From: an uncultured Actinomycetes bacterium
GTDB taxonomy: Bacteria > Actinomycetota > Actinomycetes > Mycobacteriales > Nakamurellaceae
Direction of reading: 5' to 3'
Length of the DNA stretch: 64,000 nt
Assembly: GCA_937926105.1 (NCBI GenBank)
Contig: CALANS010000117.1
Location: 62,001 to 126,000 of the forward strand
Below, one piece after another: positions 43,872-52,565 of this stretch. Each line of letters begins with the position of its first letter. Position 1 is the stretch's first letter. Below the pieces are notes generated by a model. The model searched no databases. It was not told the origin of the DNA and saw only the letters and a list, made by a program, of their open reading frames with translations. Both the position numbers and the translations under genes were made by a program.

Positions 43872-44270
43872 CTACCCCAGCGGATCTGACTCGCTCACCG
43901 ACGTCGACTCCCCGCGCGGCACCAACTCGGGCACCACGATCCGGCCGTCGGCATCGCGCGACAGCTCCGTCACCGCTACCACGGCCGCCGCCGGGATCGG
44001 CCCGTATACGTGCGGAAACAGCTCGATCCCGCCGCCGGTGTTCTCGGCCACCACCTCCGAACCCACCCGTTCGGTATCGACGCTCAGCAGCACCAACGCC
44101 CCGGACACCGCACCATAGAAGGCATTCGCGGTGTGCTCGACCTGGCCCGGATACGAGCAGTGGATGAAGCCCTCACTCTCCAGCGTCCGGCCCAGGGTCG
44201 ATACCCGGTACTCCCCTGCCGCCCGTGCCGCCTCCCAGTCCGACGCGAGGGCCACGTGGTAGATCAGCAC
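43872..44270 (-). CDS. DUF952 domain protein
   Basis: A 132-residue protein of the DUF952 family: MLIYHVALASDWEAARAAGE, then ESEGFIHCSYPGQVEHTANA and GIELFPHVYGPIPAAAVVAV. These are the conserved blocks of a small family of unknown function with an ADP-ribosyl-transferase-like fold suggestion. GTG start 3 bp after the rnj stop, so it is the last gene of the dapA-rnj unit. Confidence 0.85.
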   Translation of the reverse strand: MLIYHVALASDWEAARAAGEYRVSTLGRTLESEGFIHCSYPGQVEHTANAFYGAVSGALVLLSVDTERVGSEVVAENTGGGIELFPHVYGPIPAAAVVAVTELSRDADGRIVVPELVPRGESTSVSESDPLG

Positions 44271-44273
44271 GTC

Positions 44274-45998
44274 TCACACCGCCAGCACGGTCGGCACGAT
44301 CATCGGCCGGCGACGGTAAGTGTCCGACACCCATTTGCCAACCACTCGCCGCACGGCCTGGGCCACCCGGTGTGTGTCGGTGATGCCGTCCGCCTCGGTG
44401 GACGCTAATTCGGCCTCCACCAACGGAAGCACCGCGTCCAGCGCCGCCGGGTCGTCGGAAAAGCCCCGGCCGGAAATGGTCGGCGACGCCACGGCCCGCC
44501 CGGTGTCGGCGTCGATTGCCACGGTGATCGCGATGAACCCGTCCTCACCCAACACCAGCCGGTCAGACAGCGTGGTCTCCCCCACGTCGCCCACCGCGTT
44601 GCCGTCCACGTACACCATGCCCACGTCCACGTGCCCGACGATCCGGGCCTGCCGGTCGACCAGATCGACCACGGTCCCGTTGGGCGCCAACACAACCCGG
44701 TCGGAAGGTACCCCGGTCGCCTGGGCCAATCGCGCCTGTGCCCGCAGGTGTCGCCATTCCCCGTGCACCGGAACGACATTGCGCGGCTGCACCGCGTTGT
44801 ACAGGAACAGCAGCTCCCCGGCCGACGCGTGCCCGGACACGTGCACCTTCGCGATGCCCTGGTGCACCACCGTCACACCCAATGCGGACAGCTCGTTGAT
44901 CACGGTGAAGACGCTCGTCTCGTTGCCCGGGATCATCGAGGACGCCAGGATCACCGTGTCCCCCTCGGTCAGGGAAACCTGCCGGTGATCGCCACGGGAC
45001 ATCCGCGAGAGCGCCGAGAGCGGCTCCCCCTGCGACCCGGTGGAGATCAGCATCACCTGCTCGGCGGGCAGGTCCAGCACCTGGTCCAGGCCGAGCACCA
45101 GACCGTCCGGCACCACCAAAAGCCCGAGCTCCTGGGCGATCTGCATGTTGCGCACCATGGATCGCCCGACGAACGCCACCTTGCGGCGATGCCGCTGCGC
45201 ACAGTCCAGCATCTGCTGCACCCGATGCACATGCGAGGCGAACGACGCGACGATCACCCGCTGCGGGGCCGAGCGGATGTAGGAGTCCAGCACCGGGCCA
45301 AGCTCGGACTCCGAGGCCACGAATCCCGGCACCTCCGCATTGGTGGAGTCCACGCAGAACAGGTCGATCCCGGCAGAGCCGAGCCGGGCGAACCCGCCCA
45401 GGTCGGTCAGCCGGCCGTCCAGCGGCAACTGGTCGAGCTTGATATCGCCGGTGTGCAACACGGTTCCGGCGCCGGTGGTGATCGCCACCGCCAGCGCATC
45501 CGGGATCGAGTGGTTGACGGCGAAGAACTCCAGGTCGAATTCGCCGACAGTGTGCCGCTGCCCCTCGGCTATCACGTGCAGGTCGGGTTTGATCCGGTGC
45601 TCCCGGCACTTGGCCGACACCAGCGCCAGCGAGAACCGCGCCCCGTACAGCGGAATGTCCGCCCGCAGGCGCAGCAGGAAGGGCAGCGCGCCGATGTGGT
45701 CCTCGTGCCCGTGGGTGACGACAATTGCCTGGATGTCGTCGACCCGGTCCTCCACCAGCCGCAGGTCGGGCAGGATCAAATCGACCCCGGGTTGGGCATC
45801 CTCCGGGAACAGCACCCCGCAGTCGACCACCAGCAGCTTGCCGCGGTATTCGTACACCATCATGTTGCGGCCGATCTCGCCGATGCCGCCCAGCGCCACC
45901 AGGCGCAGCGTGCCCGGCTTCAGTGGCGGCGGCGCCACCGCGAGATCGGTGGGTCGGTTCCGCCGCTTCCCGGCATTCCCGGGCGGTGACGGAGTCAC
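44274..45998 (-). CDS. rnj: Ribonuclease J
   Basis: A 574-residue metallo-beta-lactamase/beta-CASP ribonuclease with 5'-3' exo and endo activity. Metal motif VVTHGHEDHIGALPFLL, then AVNHSIPDALAV, VLHTGDIKLDQ and the C-terminal VHVSGHASAGELLFLYNAV. It starts with GTG overlapping dapA by 4 bp, the same arrangement as in mycobacteria (Rv2752c-Rv2753c). Confidence 0.94.
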   Translation of the reverse strand: MTPSPPGNAGKRRNRPTDLAVAPPPLKPGTLRLVALGGIGEIGRNMMVYEYRGKLLVVDCGVLFPEDAQPGVDLILPDLRLVEDRVDDIQAIVVTHGHEDHIGALPFLLRLRADIPLYGARFSLALVSAKCREHRIKPDLHVIAEGQRHTVGEFDLEFFAVNHSIPDALAVAITTGAGTVLHTGDIKLDQLPLDGRLTDLGGFARLGSAGIDLFCVDSTNAEVPGFVASESELGPVLDSYIRSAPQRVIVASFASHVHRVQQMLDCAQRHRRKVAFVGRSMVRNMQIAQELGLLVVPDGLVLGLDQVLDLPAEQVMLISTGSQGEPLSALSRMSRGDHRQVSLTEGDTVILASSMIPGNETSVFTVINELSALGVTVVHQGIAKVHVSGHASAGELLFLYNAVQPRNVVPVHGEWRHLRAQARLAQATGVPSDRVVLAPNGTVVDLVDRQARIVGHVDVGMVYVDGNAVGDVGETTLSDRLVLGEDGFIAITVAIDADTGRAVASPTISGRGFSDDPAALDAVLPLVEAELASTEADGITDTHRVAQAVRRVVGKWVSDTYRRRPMIVPTVLAV

Positions 45999-46963
45999 GC
46001 GCCCGCCCCGGCGGCGGACGGCGATACCCCGGCGAGAACCTCTGCCAGCGGAGGCAATTCGGCCAGGTCGGCTTCGATCAGGGCGATCTGCTCGGCCGTG
46101 GCCGGGACTTGCGGCAGCCGGGGCTCGCCGACGTCGAATCCGGCCAGCCGCAGCGCCGCCTTGGTGAACACCAGGCCGGCGCCGCCGCCGGTGCGAGACA
46201 TGGCGCGGTGCACCGGCAATAGCGCGTGGTGGATCGCCCGGGCGGTGACATAGTCCCCGTCCAGCGCGGCGTCCACCATGGCTCGCACGTGCGGCCCGAC
46301 GACGTGCGCGATGATGCTGACGATCCCGACCGCCCCGACCGACATCCACGGCAGGGTCAGCGGATCGTCGCCCGAGTAGTAGGTCAGGTCGGATCCGGCG
46401 ATCACCTGCGATCCAGCGAGCAGATCTCCCTTGGCGTCTTTCACTGCGGTGATCCGGGGGTGCCGGGACAACTCGATCAGGGTGGCCGGGTCGATGGCCA
46501 CCACGGCGCGCGGCGGAATGTCGTAGAGCATCACCGGCAACGCGCTGGCGTCGGCGACGGCGGTGAAATGGGCCAGCAGGCCGGCCTGCTGCGGGCGTGA
46601 GTAATACGGGGTGACGACGAGAGCGCCGTGCGCCCCGGCCCGTTCGGCCTGCCGGGCGAGTTCCATCGAGTGCGCGGTGTCGTAGGTGCCGACTCCCGTG
46701 ATCACGGTCGCTCGGTCCCCCACCGCCTCGACGGTGGCACGGACGATGGCCTGCTTCTCGGCATCGGTGGTGGTGGGCGATTCCCCGGTGGTGCCGTTGA
46801 CCAGCAGCCCATCGTTTCCCGCGGCGACCAGTCGTTCGGCGAGGGCGCCGACCTTGCCAAGGTCCACCTCACCGGAGGCGTAGAAGGGGGTCACCATCGC
46901 GGTGAGCACGGTGCCGAACGGCCGCCCGGGGCGGCCGGCCGGCCCGGCGGCGAGTTGTGTCAT
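45995..46963 (-). CDS. dapA: 4-hydroxy-tetrahydrodipicolinate synthase
   Basis: A 322-residue class I aldolase-fold enzyme condensing pyruvate with aspartate semialdehyde for lysine and diaminopimelate. GLLVNGTTGESPTTTDAEK is the substrate motif, the Tyr is in VVTPYYSRPQQ and the Schiff-base Lys is in ITAVKDAKGDLL. ATG 46963 is chosen; upstream in-frame sequence is non-conserved. It is the first gene of the unit with rnj and DUF952. Confidence 0.94.
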   Translation of the reverse strand: MTQLAAGPAGRPGRPFGTVLTAMVTPFYASGEVDLGKVGALAERLVAAGNDGLLVNGTTGESPTTTDAEKQAIVRATVEAVGDRATVITGVGTYDTAHSMELARQAERAGAHGALVVTPYYSRPQQAGLLAHFTAVADASALPVMLYDIPPRAVVAIDPATLIELSRHPRITAVKDAKGDLLAGSQVIAGSDLTYYSGDDPLTLPWMSVGAVGIVSIIAHVVGPHVRAMVDAALDGDYVTARAIHHALLPVHRAMSRTGGGAGLVFTKAALRLAGFDVGEPRLPQVPATAEQIALIEADLAELPPLAEVLAGVSPSAAGAGA

Positions 46964-47109
46964 GGAGCTGCTGCCAGCCTTCCCGTCTTCCGCCGCGTCC
47001 GCTGGTGACACGCGGCGTCCTGCGCCAACGCTACCGGGCGGGTCGCCCAGAGCGGGCCCCGCCCGAGCCTCCGTCACCGCCGTGTTGCCCGCCCGCGCGC
47101 CGGTGCGGG

Positions 47110-47760
47110 TCAGTCCTGCCCACCCAGGCCGGCATCACGAAACCGGCGCATGGCCGCGTGGTCACCGGACAGCCGCACCCGACCCGCCGGCCGCCCGGAC
47201 AGCCACAGCAACACCTCGGCCGGCTCACCGTGCACCAGCACCGACGGTGCGGCCCGGCGTAGCGGCAGCTGGGTGCCGTCGTCCAGCACCGCCGTCACCC
47301 CCGCCCGGAACGCGCGCAACCGCCACGTCAACGGGTTGGGCCCGCGCAGCAGCGCCACCACCGCGTCCCGAGTGGGCGCGTCCAGGACCCGTGGTCGCCA
47401 GTCGGACCCGCCGCGGCGGACGTCCTCGTGATGGATGAAGAACTCCGCCCCGTTGCTCATCCCCTCCAGCGGGCCCCAACCGGTGGGATTCCAGCCGGGC
47501 GGCCCGGCACGCAGCGCGGCGACCTGATCGGACCAGGGCAGGCCCGCATAGTGCCGGCGTGCCTGGCGCGACCATCCCCCGAGGGCGGGGACGACATCGC
47601 CGAGCATCGCGTCGGGGCGGCGTTCCCGTATCAGCAGGTGCACCAGCAGATCGCCGGTGCGCCACCCCTCGCACAGCGTGGGGCGATCGGGCCCAACCTC
47701 CGCGAAAAGGTCGGCGAGTAGCGCCCGCTCCTCGCGGGCCAGTCGCACGAGATCGGCCAT
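47110..47760 (-). CDS. TIGR03085-type DinB-like protein (mycothiol-dependent enzyme fold)
   Basis: A 216-residue protein of the actinobacterial TIGR03085 family, related to mycothiol-dependent maleylpyruvate isomerase. It shows ALLADLFAEVGPDRPTLCEG, the metal-type HLLIRERRPDAMLG and MSNGAEFFIHHEDVRRG with a His pair. PSVLVHGEPAEVLLWLSGR forms the C-terminal sterol-carrier-like end. The exact reaction is unknown. It diverges from the RHH gene across 82 bp. Confidence 0.8.
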   Translation of the reverse strand: MADLVRLAREERALLADLFAEVGPDRPTLCEGWRTGDLLVHLLIRERRPDAMLGDVVPALGGWSRQARRHYAGLPWSDQVAALRAGPPGWNPTGWGPLEGMSNGAEFFIHHEDVRRGGSDWRPRVLDAPTRDAVVALLRGPNPLTWRLRAFRAGVTAVLDDGTQLPLRRAAPSVLVHGEPAEVLLWLSGRPAGRVRLSGDHAAMRRFRDAGLGGQD

Positions 47761-47791
47761 GGACCTCACTGTAGGCCCACACCCGACGCAC

Positions 47792-47843
47792 TGACGCCAC
47801 CCAGCACTTGCGTGACGCCATATTTGACGTCATACTGGCGCCA
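47792..47843. promoter_or_regulatory. Array of four TGACG-type sites before the RHH gene
   Basis: TGACGCCA at 47792 and 47813, the palindrome TGACGTCA at 47825, and TGGCGCCA at 47836. Spacings are 21, 12 and 11 bp, close to whole helical turns. The last site includes the A of the start codon. A CATACT -10-like box at 47831-47836 would start a leaderless message at the ATG. The pattern fits a cooperative RHH operator. Confidence 0.55.
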
Positions 47844-48367
47844 TGGATTTGACTCCTTATACCCAGAGCCTTCGCGACGACATGCTGGCGGCGGCATCCG
47901 TGGGCGATGAGCACACGCGCCGCGCCGCCGCACTGCTGAGCACCGCGCTGGAACCTGCGGCCAGGCTGGCCATCATGAACGCGCTGTCCGACCTGGCGGC
48001 CGAGATCACCGGGTCGCTGGACGGCACCACCGTCGACCTGCGCCTGGACGGCCGCGAACTGCGCGTCTCGGTGACCCACCACGAGGCCCCGCCCAGCGCC
48101 GACTGGCCACGCGAGACCGCCGGATCCGCTGCCGGCGACGACGGACTGGGCCAGGCGATGCGCGACGCCGGCGGCGAATTGTCCCGCACCACGCTGCGGC
48201 TGGTCAACGAGCTCAAGTCGCAGGCCGAGCAGGCGGCCACCGCCCAGGGAGTCTCCCTGAACACCTACATCCAGCGGGCCGTGTCGGATGCCGTCCGCTC
48301 ATCGGTCGACCGTGGCCGCAAGCGGCACGGTGGCCCCCATACCGTCACCGGCTACGTGCGCGGCTGA
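47843..48367 (+). CDS. HicB/RHH-like antitoxin-type protein
   Basis: A 174-residue protein. The C-terminal RHH segment ATAQGVSLNTYIQRAVSDAV is followed by a basic tail. The N-terminal 120 residues are helical with AAALLSTALEPAARLAIMNA and DLAAEITGSLDGTTVDLRL. It resembles proteins annotated as HicB-family antitoxins, but no toxin-sized partner is adjacent; the next gene, 24 bp on, is a DUF4097 protein. It is probably an autoregulated DNA-binding protein acting on the sites upstream. Confidence 0.65.
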   Translation: MDLTPYTQSLRDDMLAAASVGDEHTRRAAALLSTALEPAARLAIMNALSDLAAEITGSLDGTTVDLRLDGRELRVSVTHHEAPPSADWPRETAGSAAGDDGLGQAMRDAGGELSRTTLRLVNELKSQAEQAATAQGVSLNTYIQRAVSDAVRSSVDRGRKRHGGPHTVTGYVRG

Positions 48368-48391
48368 CCGGGCCCAGCAGAAAGGCGCATC

Positions 48392-49387
48392 ATGCACACC
48401 TACCTCACCCCTGCCCCCATCACCGTCGAGATTCGCAACGCCTCCGGCACCATCCACATCGACCTGATCGACACCGACCGAACCACCGTCGACGTCAGCC
48501 TGACGACCGGCGCCGCGCTCGGCTGGGTCGACGAAATCGTCCGGGCGTTCGGCGGACGCCGCGGCGAGAACGCAACCGATACCACCGACACCACCGACAC
48601 CACCCGAGGATCCCGCTGGTGGGAGGCACCGACGGGGTCCGAGGCGGACGCCGTGCTGGAGCGGGTGCGGGTGGAGCTGGTCGAGCACGACGACGGCGCG
48701 AGGCTGATCGTGGACACCGACCCGGCCTCCCGCGGCTGGCGCACCTCGTTCGCGATCCGCGTCACCGCGCCCACCTCGTCCGGCATCCGGGTCGCCGCGC
48801 AGTCCGCGGACCTGACGGTGACGGGCACGGCGGGGATGCTCGACGTCCGGTCTGCCTCCGGCGACGTGGTGGCCGCCGACATCTCCGATGCCGCACTGGT
48901 GCACACGGCCTCCGGGGGAATCCGGCTGCAATCGGTGGGAGGCCGGCTGGAGTGTCGCTCCGCATCCGGCGACGTCCAGGCGGCCGCGGTGGCTGGCGCA
49001 GTGTCGTTGCACACCACCTCCGGCGACGTCCGGCTGCAGTCGACGGCCGGCGACACCGAGGTGCGCACGGTATCCGGTGACGTGCACATCGGCGACCTGA
49101 CCTCCGGTTCGGTGCAGCTCACGGCCGTGTCCGGGGACATCGAGGTCGGGGTGCATCCCGGATCGCTGGCGGCCGTCTCGCTGAGCACCATCAGCGGCGA
49201 CACCCGCAGCGACCTGACCGTCACCGATGGGCCGGCGGCCGATGCCCACAGCGGCGAGAGCGACGCCGGCCCGGTCCCGGGCGAGGGGGACCTGGCGGCG
49301 GAGACGGGTCAGACCGAACCCACCATCGATATCCGGGTGCGGACCACCTCCGGAGACATCCGACTGCGACGTGCGGTGAGTGTCTGA
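48392..49387 (+). CDS. DUF4097 beta-strand-repeat protein
   Basis: A 331-residue protein with a repeated beta-helix-like motif: ASGDV, TSGDVRLQS, VSGDVHIGDL, VSGDIEVG and TSGDIRLRR recur about every 18-20 residues (residues 150-330). No signal peptide. An acidic Thr-Asp microrepeat (TDTTDTTDTT) lies near residue 62. DUF4097 proteins are often beside regulators and are suggested to be adhesin-like or scaffolds; function unknown. It likely shares a transcript with the RHH gene. Confidence 0.8.
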   Translation: MHTYLTPAPITVEIRNASGTIHIDLIDTDRTTVDVSLTTGAALGWVDEIVRAFGGRRGENATDTTDTTDTTRGSRWWEAPTGSEADAVLERVRVELVEHDDGARLIVDTDPASRGWRTSFAIRVTAPTSSGIRVAAQSADLTVTGTAGMLDVRSASGDVVAADISDAALVHTASGGIRLQSVGGRLECRSASGDVQAAAVAGAVSLHTTSGDVRLQSTAGDTEVRTVSGDVHIGDLTSGSVQLTAVSGDIEVGVHPGSLAAVSLSTISGDTRSDLTVTDGPAADAHSGESDAGPVPGEGDLAAETGQTEPTIDIRVRTTSGDIRLRRAVSV

Positions 49388-49417
49388 CCGATTCTTCACA
49401 CCGCTGATCGGGTGATC

Positions 49418-49440
49418 GTTCACCCGATTGTTACCCAACC
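49418..49440 (+). promoter_or_regulatory. PHO-box-like direct repeat upstream of phnD
   Basis: GTTCACCCGAT at 49418 and GTTACCCAACC at 49430 form a 12-bp-phased direct repeat. It resembles the actinobacterial PhoP box units (GTTCACC type), 107 bp before the phnD start. The first unit is also one arm of a 9-bp hairpin, ATCGGGTGA / TCACCCGAT (49407-49428). Confidence 0.45.
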
Positions 49441-49546
49441 GCCTGGCGGCGGAGGGTATCGCAGCGGCACGCAGGTGGTTAGCATTCCTCCGCACCACAG
49501 ACGACGCGCGCCCGGCGCGCCGATGCAGCTCAGCAGGAGGACTCGC

Positions 49547-50740
49547 GTGCAGAAGACTCGAATGGCGTTCGCGGCGGCGGCCGCGCTGGCAATGGTGGTC
49601 GCGGCCGGTTGTGGGAGTTCGGGCGGCGGCTCCGGTGGATCCGGCGGCGAGACGTCGCAGCAGACCTCGCAGAACGCTTCGACACCCTCCGGCGGCGGCG
49701 AGTCGACCAACGAGAGCCCGTCCTCGAGCGGCGGCGACACCTCCGCCAGCGGTGGTGCTTCGGCCAGTGGCGACACCTCGGCCAGTGGCGGCAGCACGGC
49801 CTCCAGCGGCGCCAGCGACTCGAACTTCGCGTGCGACGGCAAGAGCGGCGACACCGTTCCAACCAAGCTGGTGCTGGCGCTGGTGCCGTCGGGCGACTCG
49901 CAGAAACTCGTCGAAACCGCCAAGCCGCTGACCGACTATCTGACCAAGGCGCTGGGCGTCCCGGTCACCGGTGTGGTCAGCACCAACTACGCCGCCGCGG
50001 TCGAGGCCATGGGCGCCGACCAGGCGCAGATCGGCATGTTCGCCCCGCTGCCGATGATCCAGGCCTGCCAGAAGTACGGCGCCAAGATCGTGCTGCAGTC
50101 GGTGCGGTTCGGATCGTCGACCTACCACACCCAGTTCTTCACCAACGACCCCGACAAGTACTGCACGATCAGCAAGCCGGAGCCGAAGGCCGCCAACAAG
50201 GACTACCAGAACTGCAACGGCACCGCCGATGCCAAGACCGGTCCGGTCGCGCTGGACGCCCTGAAGAACATCACCCCGGGCACCAAGGTCGGTCTGCTCG
50301 ACCCGGGCTCGACCTCCGGGTACATCTTCCCGTCGCTGGCGCTGATCAACCAGGGCATCGACCCGAAGAAGGACATCGAGATCGTCGCGCTGGAGGGTCA
50401 CGACCAGTCGGTGCTGGCCACCTACAACGGTGACGACGAGGTCGGGGTGTCCTACGACGACGCCCGAGACGCCGTGGCCGAAGAGAAGAAGGACGTCGGT
50501 CAGAAGGTCGTGGTGTTCGCCTACTCCGACGAGATCCCCAACGACGGTGTCGTCGTCTCCGGGAATCTGAACAGCGAGTGGCAGACCAAGATCACCAAGA
50601 CGCTGGAGGACTACTCCAACACCGAGGCGGGTAAGAAGGTGCTGGGCGATATCTACCAGATCGACTCGCTGGCCCCGGCCGTCCCCGCGTCGCTGGGCAA
50701 GGTCGCAGAGGCCGTCGCCAAGCTGGGCCTGACCGGCTGA
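49547..50740 (+). CDS. phnD: Phosphate/phosphite/phosphonate ABC transporter substrate-binding lipoprotein
   Basis: A 397-residue PhnD-type binding protein. The N-terminal signal ends in the lipobox VVAAGC, followed by a 60-residue Ser/Gly/Thr-rich linker. The mature domain has LVLALVPSGDSQKLVETAKP, YAAAVEAMGADQAQIGMFAP and LLDPGSTSGYIFPSLALI, all PhnD hallmarks. GTG 49547 is chosen over ATG 49523 because AGGAGG lies 7 bp before it. Ligand could be phosphonate, phosphite or phosphate; no C-P lyase or phosphite dehydrogenase gene is in the window. Confidence 0.9.
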   Translation: MQKTRMAFAAAAALAMVVAAGCGSSGGGSGGSGGETSQQTSQNASTPSGGGESTNESPSSSGGDTSASGGASASGDTSASGGSTASSGASDSNFACDGKSGDTVPTKLVLALVPSGDSQKLVETAKPLTDYLTKALGVPVTGVVSTNYAAAVEAMGADQAQIGMFAPLPMIQACQKYGAKIVLQSVRFGSSTYHTQFFTNDPDKYCTISKPEPKAANKDYQNCNGTADAKTGPVALDALKNITPGTKVGLLDPGSTSGYIFPSLALINQGIDPKKDIEIVALEGHDQSVLATYNGDDEVGVSYDDARDAVAEEKKDVGQKVVVFAYSDEIPNDGVVVSGNLNSEWQTKITKTLEDYSNTEAGKKVLGDIYQIDSLAPAVPASLGKVAEAVAKLGLTG

Positions 50741-50760
50741 GCACCGCACACCGATGACGA

Positions 50761-50803
50761 CGCGGTGTGCCCTGCACGCTCCCAGCGTGCAGGGCACACC
50801 GCG
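50761..50803. terminator. 20-bp perfect hairpin between phnD and phnC
   Basis: The arms at 50761-50780 (starting CGCGGTGTGCCC) and 50784-50803 are perfectly complementary over 20 bp with a CCC loop. No T-run follows. In an ABC importer operon such a structure can end part of the transcripts or protect the phnD 3' end. Either would give excess binding protein. Confidence 0.75.
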
Positions 50804-50892
50804 CTGTCGGATCGCGCACTCGCGGCCGGCCTGACATGCTGAAAGACCGCCGGACCCGGGCATGATGACTGTGACAGGACAGGAACCCGACC

Positions 50893-51735
50893 ATGACCTT
50901 CGACTCCTCCGCCGCCGGCGGCACGAGCACCGCCGACGACACGACCGACCCCCGTGGCCACGTCACCTTCGACAACGCCCAGGTCGTGTACCCGAACGGC
51001 ACGGTCGGGCTCAAGGGCCTGACCCTGGAGATCCAGTCCGGCCAGATGGTCGTCGTGGTCGGGCTGTCCGGTGCGGGAAAGTCCACGCTGATCCGCAGCA
51101 TCAACGGGCTGGTGCCCGTCACCGGCGGCTCGGTGACGGTCGGCCACCGGACCATCGGTCACCTGAGCGCCCGGGGCCTGCGGGAACTCCGCGCCGACAC
51201 CGGAATGATCTTCCAGAGCTTCAACCTGGCCAAGCGCACCACGGTGCTCAACAACGTGCTGATGGGCCGGCTCTACCACACCCCCACCTGGCGCACCATG
51301 CTCGGCTGGTACGGCCCGGAGAACGTCGAAATCGCCATGCAGGCCCTGGAGCGCGTGGAGATCGTGCACAAGGCCTACGACAAGGCGGCCGACCTGTCCG
51401 GTGGCCAGCAGCAGCGGGTGGCGATCGCGCGGGCGCTCGCGCAGCAGCCCCGGGTCATCCTGGCCGATGAGCCGGTCGCCTCACTCGACCCGCCCACCTC
51501 CCACGTGGTGATGCGCGATCTGCAGCGCATCAACCGGGATCTGGGGATCACCGTGGTGGTCAACCTGCACTTCCTGGACCTGGCCCGCCGGTACGGCGAC
51601 CGGATCATCGGCATGCGGGCGGGCGAGGTGGTCTTCGACGGCACCGGCGCCGAGGCCGACGAGACCGTCTTCGAGAACATCTACGGACGGTCGCTGACGG
51701 CCGAGGATGTGCTCGAGGGCCAGGCCGCACTGTGA
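50893..51735 (+). CDS. phnC: Phosphonate-type ABC transporter ATP-binding protein
   Basis: A 280-residue ATPase. Walker A VVGLSGAGKSTLIRSING, Q-loop in MIFQSFNLAKRTTVLNNVL, signature ADLSGGQQQRVAIARAL, Walker B VILADEPVASLDP. MGRLYHTPTWRTMLGWY is a PhnC-specific stretch. The first 30 residues are acidic and variable. GTGA overlap with the first permease. Confidence 0.93.
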   Translation: MTFDSSAAGGTSTADDTTDPRGHVTFDNAQVVYPNGTVGLKGLTLEIQSGQMVVVVGLSGAGKSTLIRSINGLVPVTGGSVTVGHRTIGHLSARGLRELRADTGMIFQSFNLAKRTTVLNNVLMGRLYHTPTWRTMLGWYGPENVEIAMQALERVEIVHKAYDKAADLSGGQQQRVAIARALAQQPRVILADEPVASLDPPTSHVVMRDLQRINRDLGITVVVNLHFLDLARRYGDRIIGMRAGEVVFDGTGAEADETVFENIYGRSLTAEDVLEGQAAL

Positions 51736-52565
51736 GCCAAGCCCCGACGACGACGCCCGTCCGGGGAGCGCCGGCCCGACAGGTGCGCCCGCGCAAGCCG
51801 TTCACGGCCTGGAAGGGCTGGGTGACGGTGGCCGTGCTGGCCGCCATCACCTATTGGGCCGGTTCCGAGCGGTGGGGCATCAACATCGACATCGCGTCGC
51901 TGATCAACAACTTCTCCAACGGCGTGGACAAGCTCGGCCAGATCGTCACTCCCAGCTTCGAGCACTTCGGCGAGACACTCCTGCCGATGCTGCAGTCCAT
52001 CGAGACGGCGCTGGTCTCCTCCGCGGTCGGCTGCGCGATCGGGCTGCCGGTGGCATTCCTGGCCTCCCGGGTCACCATGCCCAACGCGATCGTGCGCGGC
52101 CCGATCCGCGCGGTGCTGTCGGTCATCCGGGCGATCCCGGACATCCTCTACGCCTCGATCCTGGCCGTGATCGTCGGGATCGGGCCGCTGGCCGGCGTTC
52201 TCGCCCTGGTGTTGTTCTCCATCGGCATCCTGGTCAAGCTGTTCGCCGAGGTCATCGACGCCGTCGACACCGGCCCGTTCGAGGCGGCCCGGTCCGCCGG
52301 CGCCACCCGGTTCGGCGCCGACCGGGCGGCCATCCTGCCGCAGGTACTGCCGAACTACACCGCCTTCTCGCTGTACATCCTGGAGCTCAACATCCGCACC
52401 GGCACCGTGCTGGGCCTGGTCGGTGCGGGCGGTATCGGTCAGCTGATCATGGACTGGCAGAGCTTCTACCGGTATCACGACATCGGTCTGATCATCCTGG
52501 AGATCCTCATCGTGGTGCTCGTGATCGAGGCCGTATCCGCGACGCTGCGCAAGAGGCTCTCGTGA
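51732..52565 (+). CDS. phnE: Phosphonate-type ABC transporter permease 1
   Basis: A 277-residue permease with about six membrane segments and the EAA-type motif DTGPFEAARSAGATRFGADR facing PhnC. VRAIPDILYASILAV-like and LNIRTGTVLGLVGAGGIGQL are PhnE features. GTG start overlapping phnC; the stop overlaps the second permease. Confidence 0.92.
   Translation: MSQAPTTTPVRGAPARQVRPRKPFTAWKGWVTVAVLAAITYWAGSERWGINIDIASLINNFSNGVDKLGQIVTPSFEHFGETLLPMLQSIETALVSSAVGCAIGLPVAFLASRVTMPNAIVRGPIRAVLSVIRAIPDILYASILAVIVGIGPLAGVLALVLFSIGILVKLFAEVIDAVDTGPFEAARSAGATRFGADRAAILPQVLPNYTAFSLYILELNIRTGTVLGLVGAGGIGQLIMDWQSFYRYHDIGLIILEILIVVLVIEAVSATLRKRLS

Noticed and set aside
48299..50863. Minus-strand open frame of over 800 codons opposite the DUF4097 and phnD genes
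   Set aside because: Composition is Gly/Arg/Val repeats with no domain; the plus-strand genes are clear.
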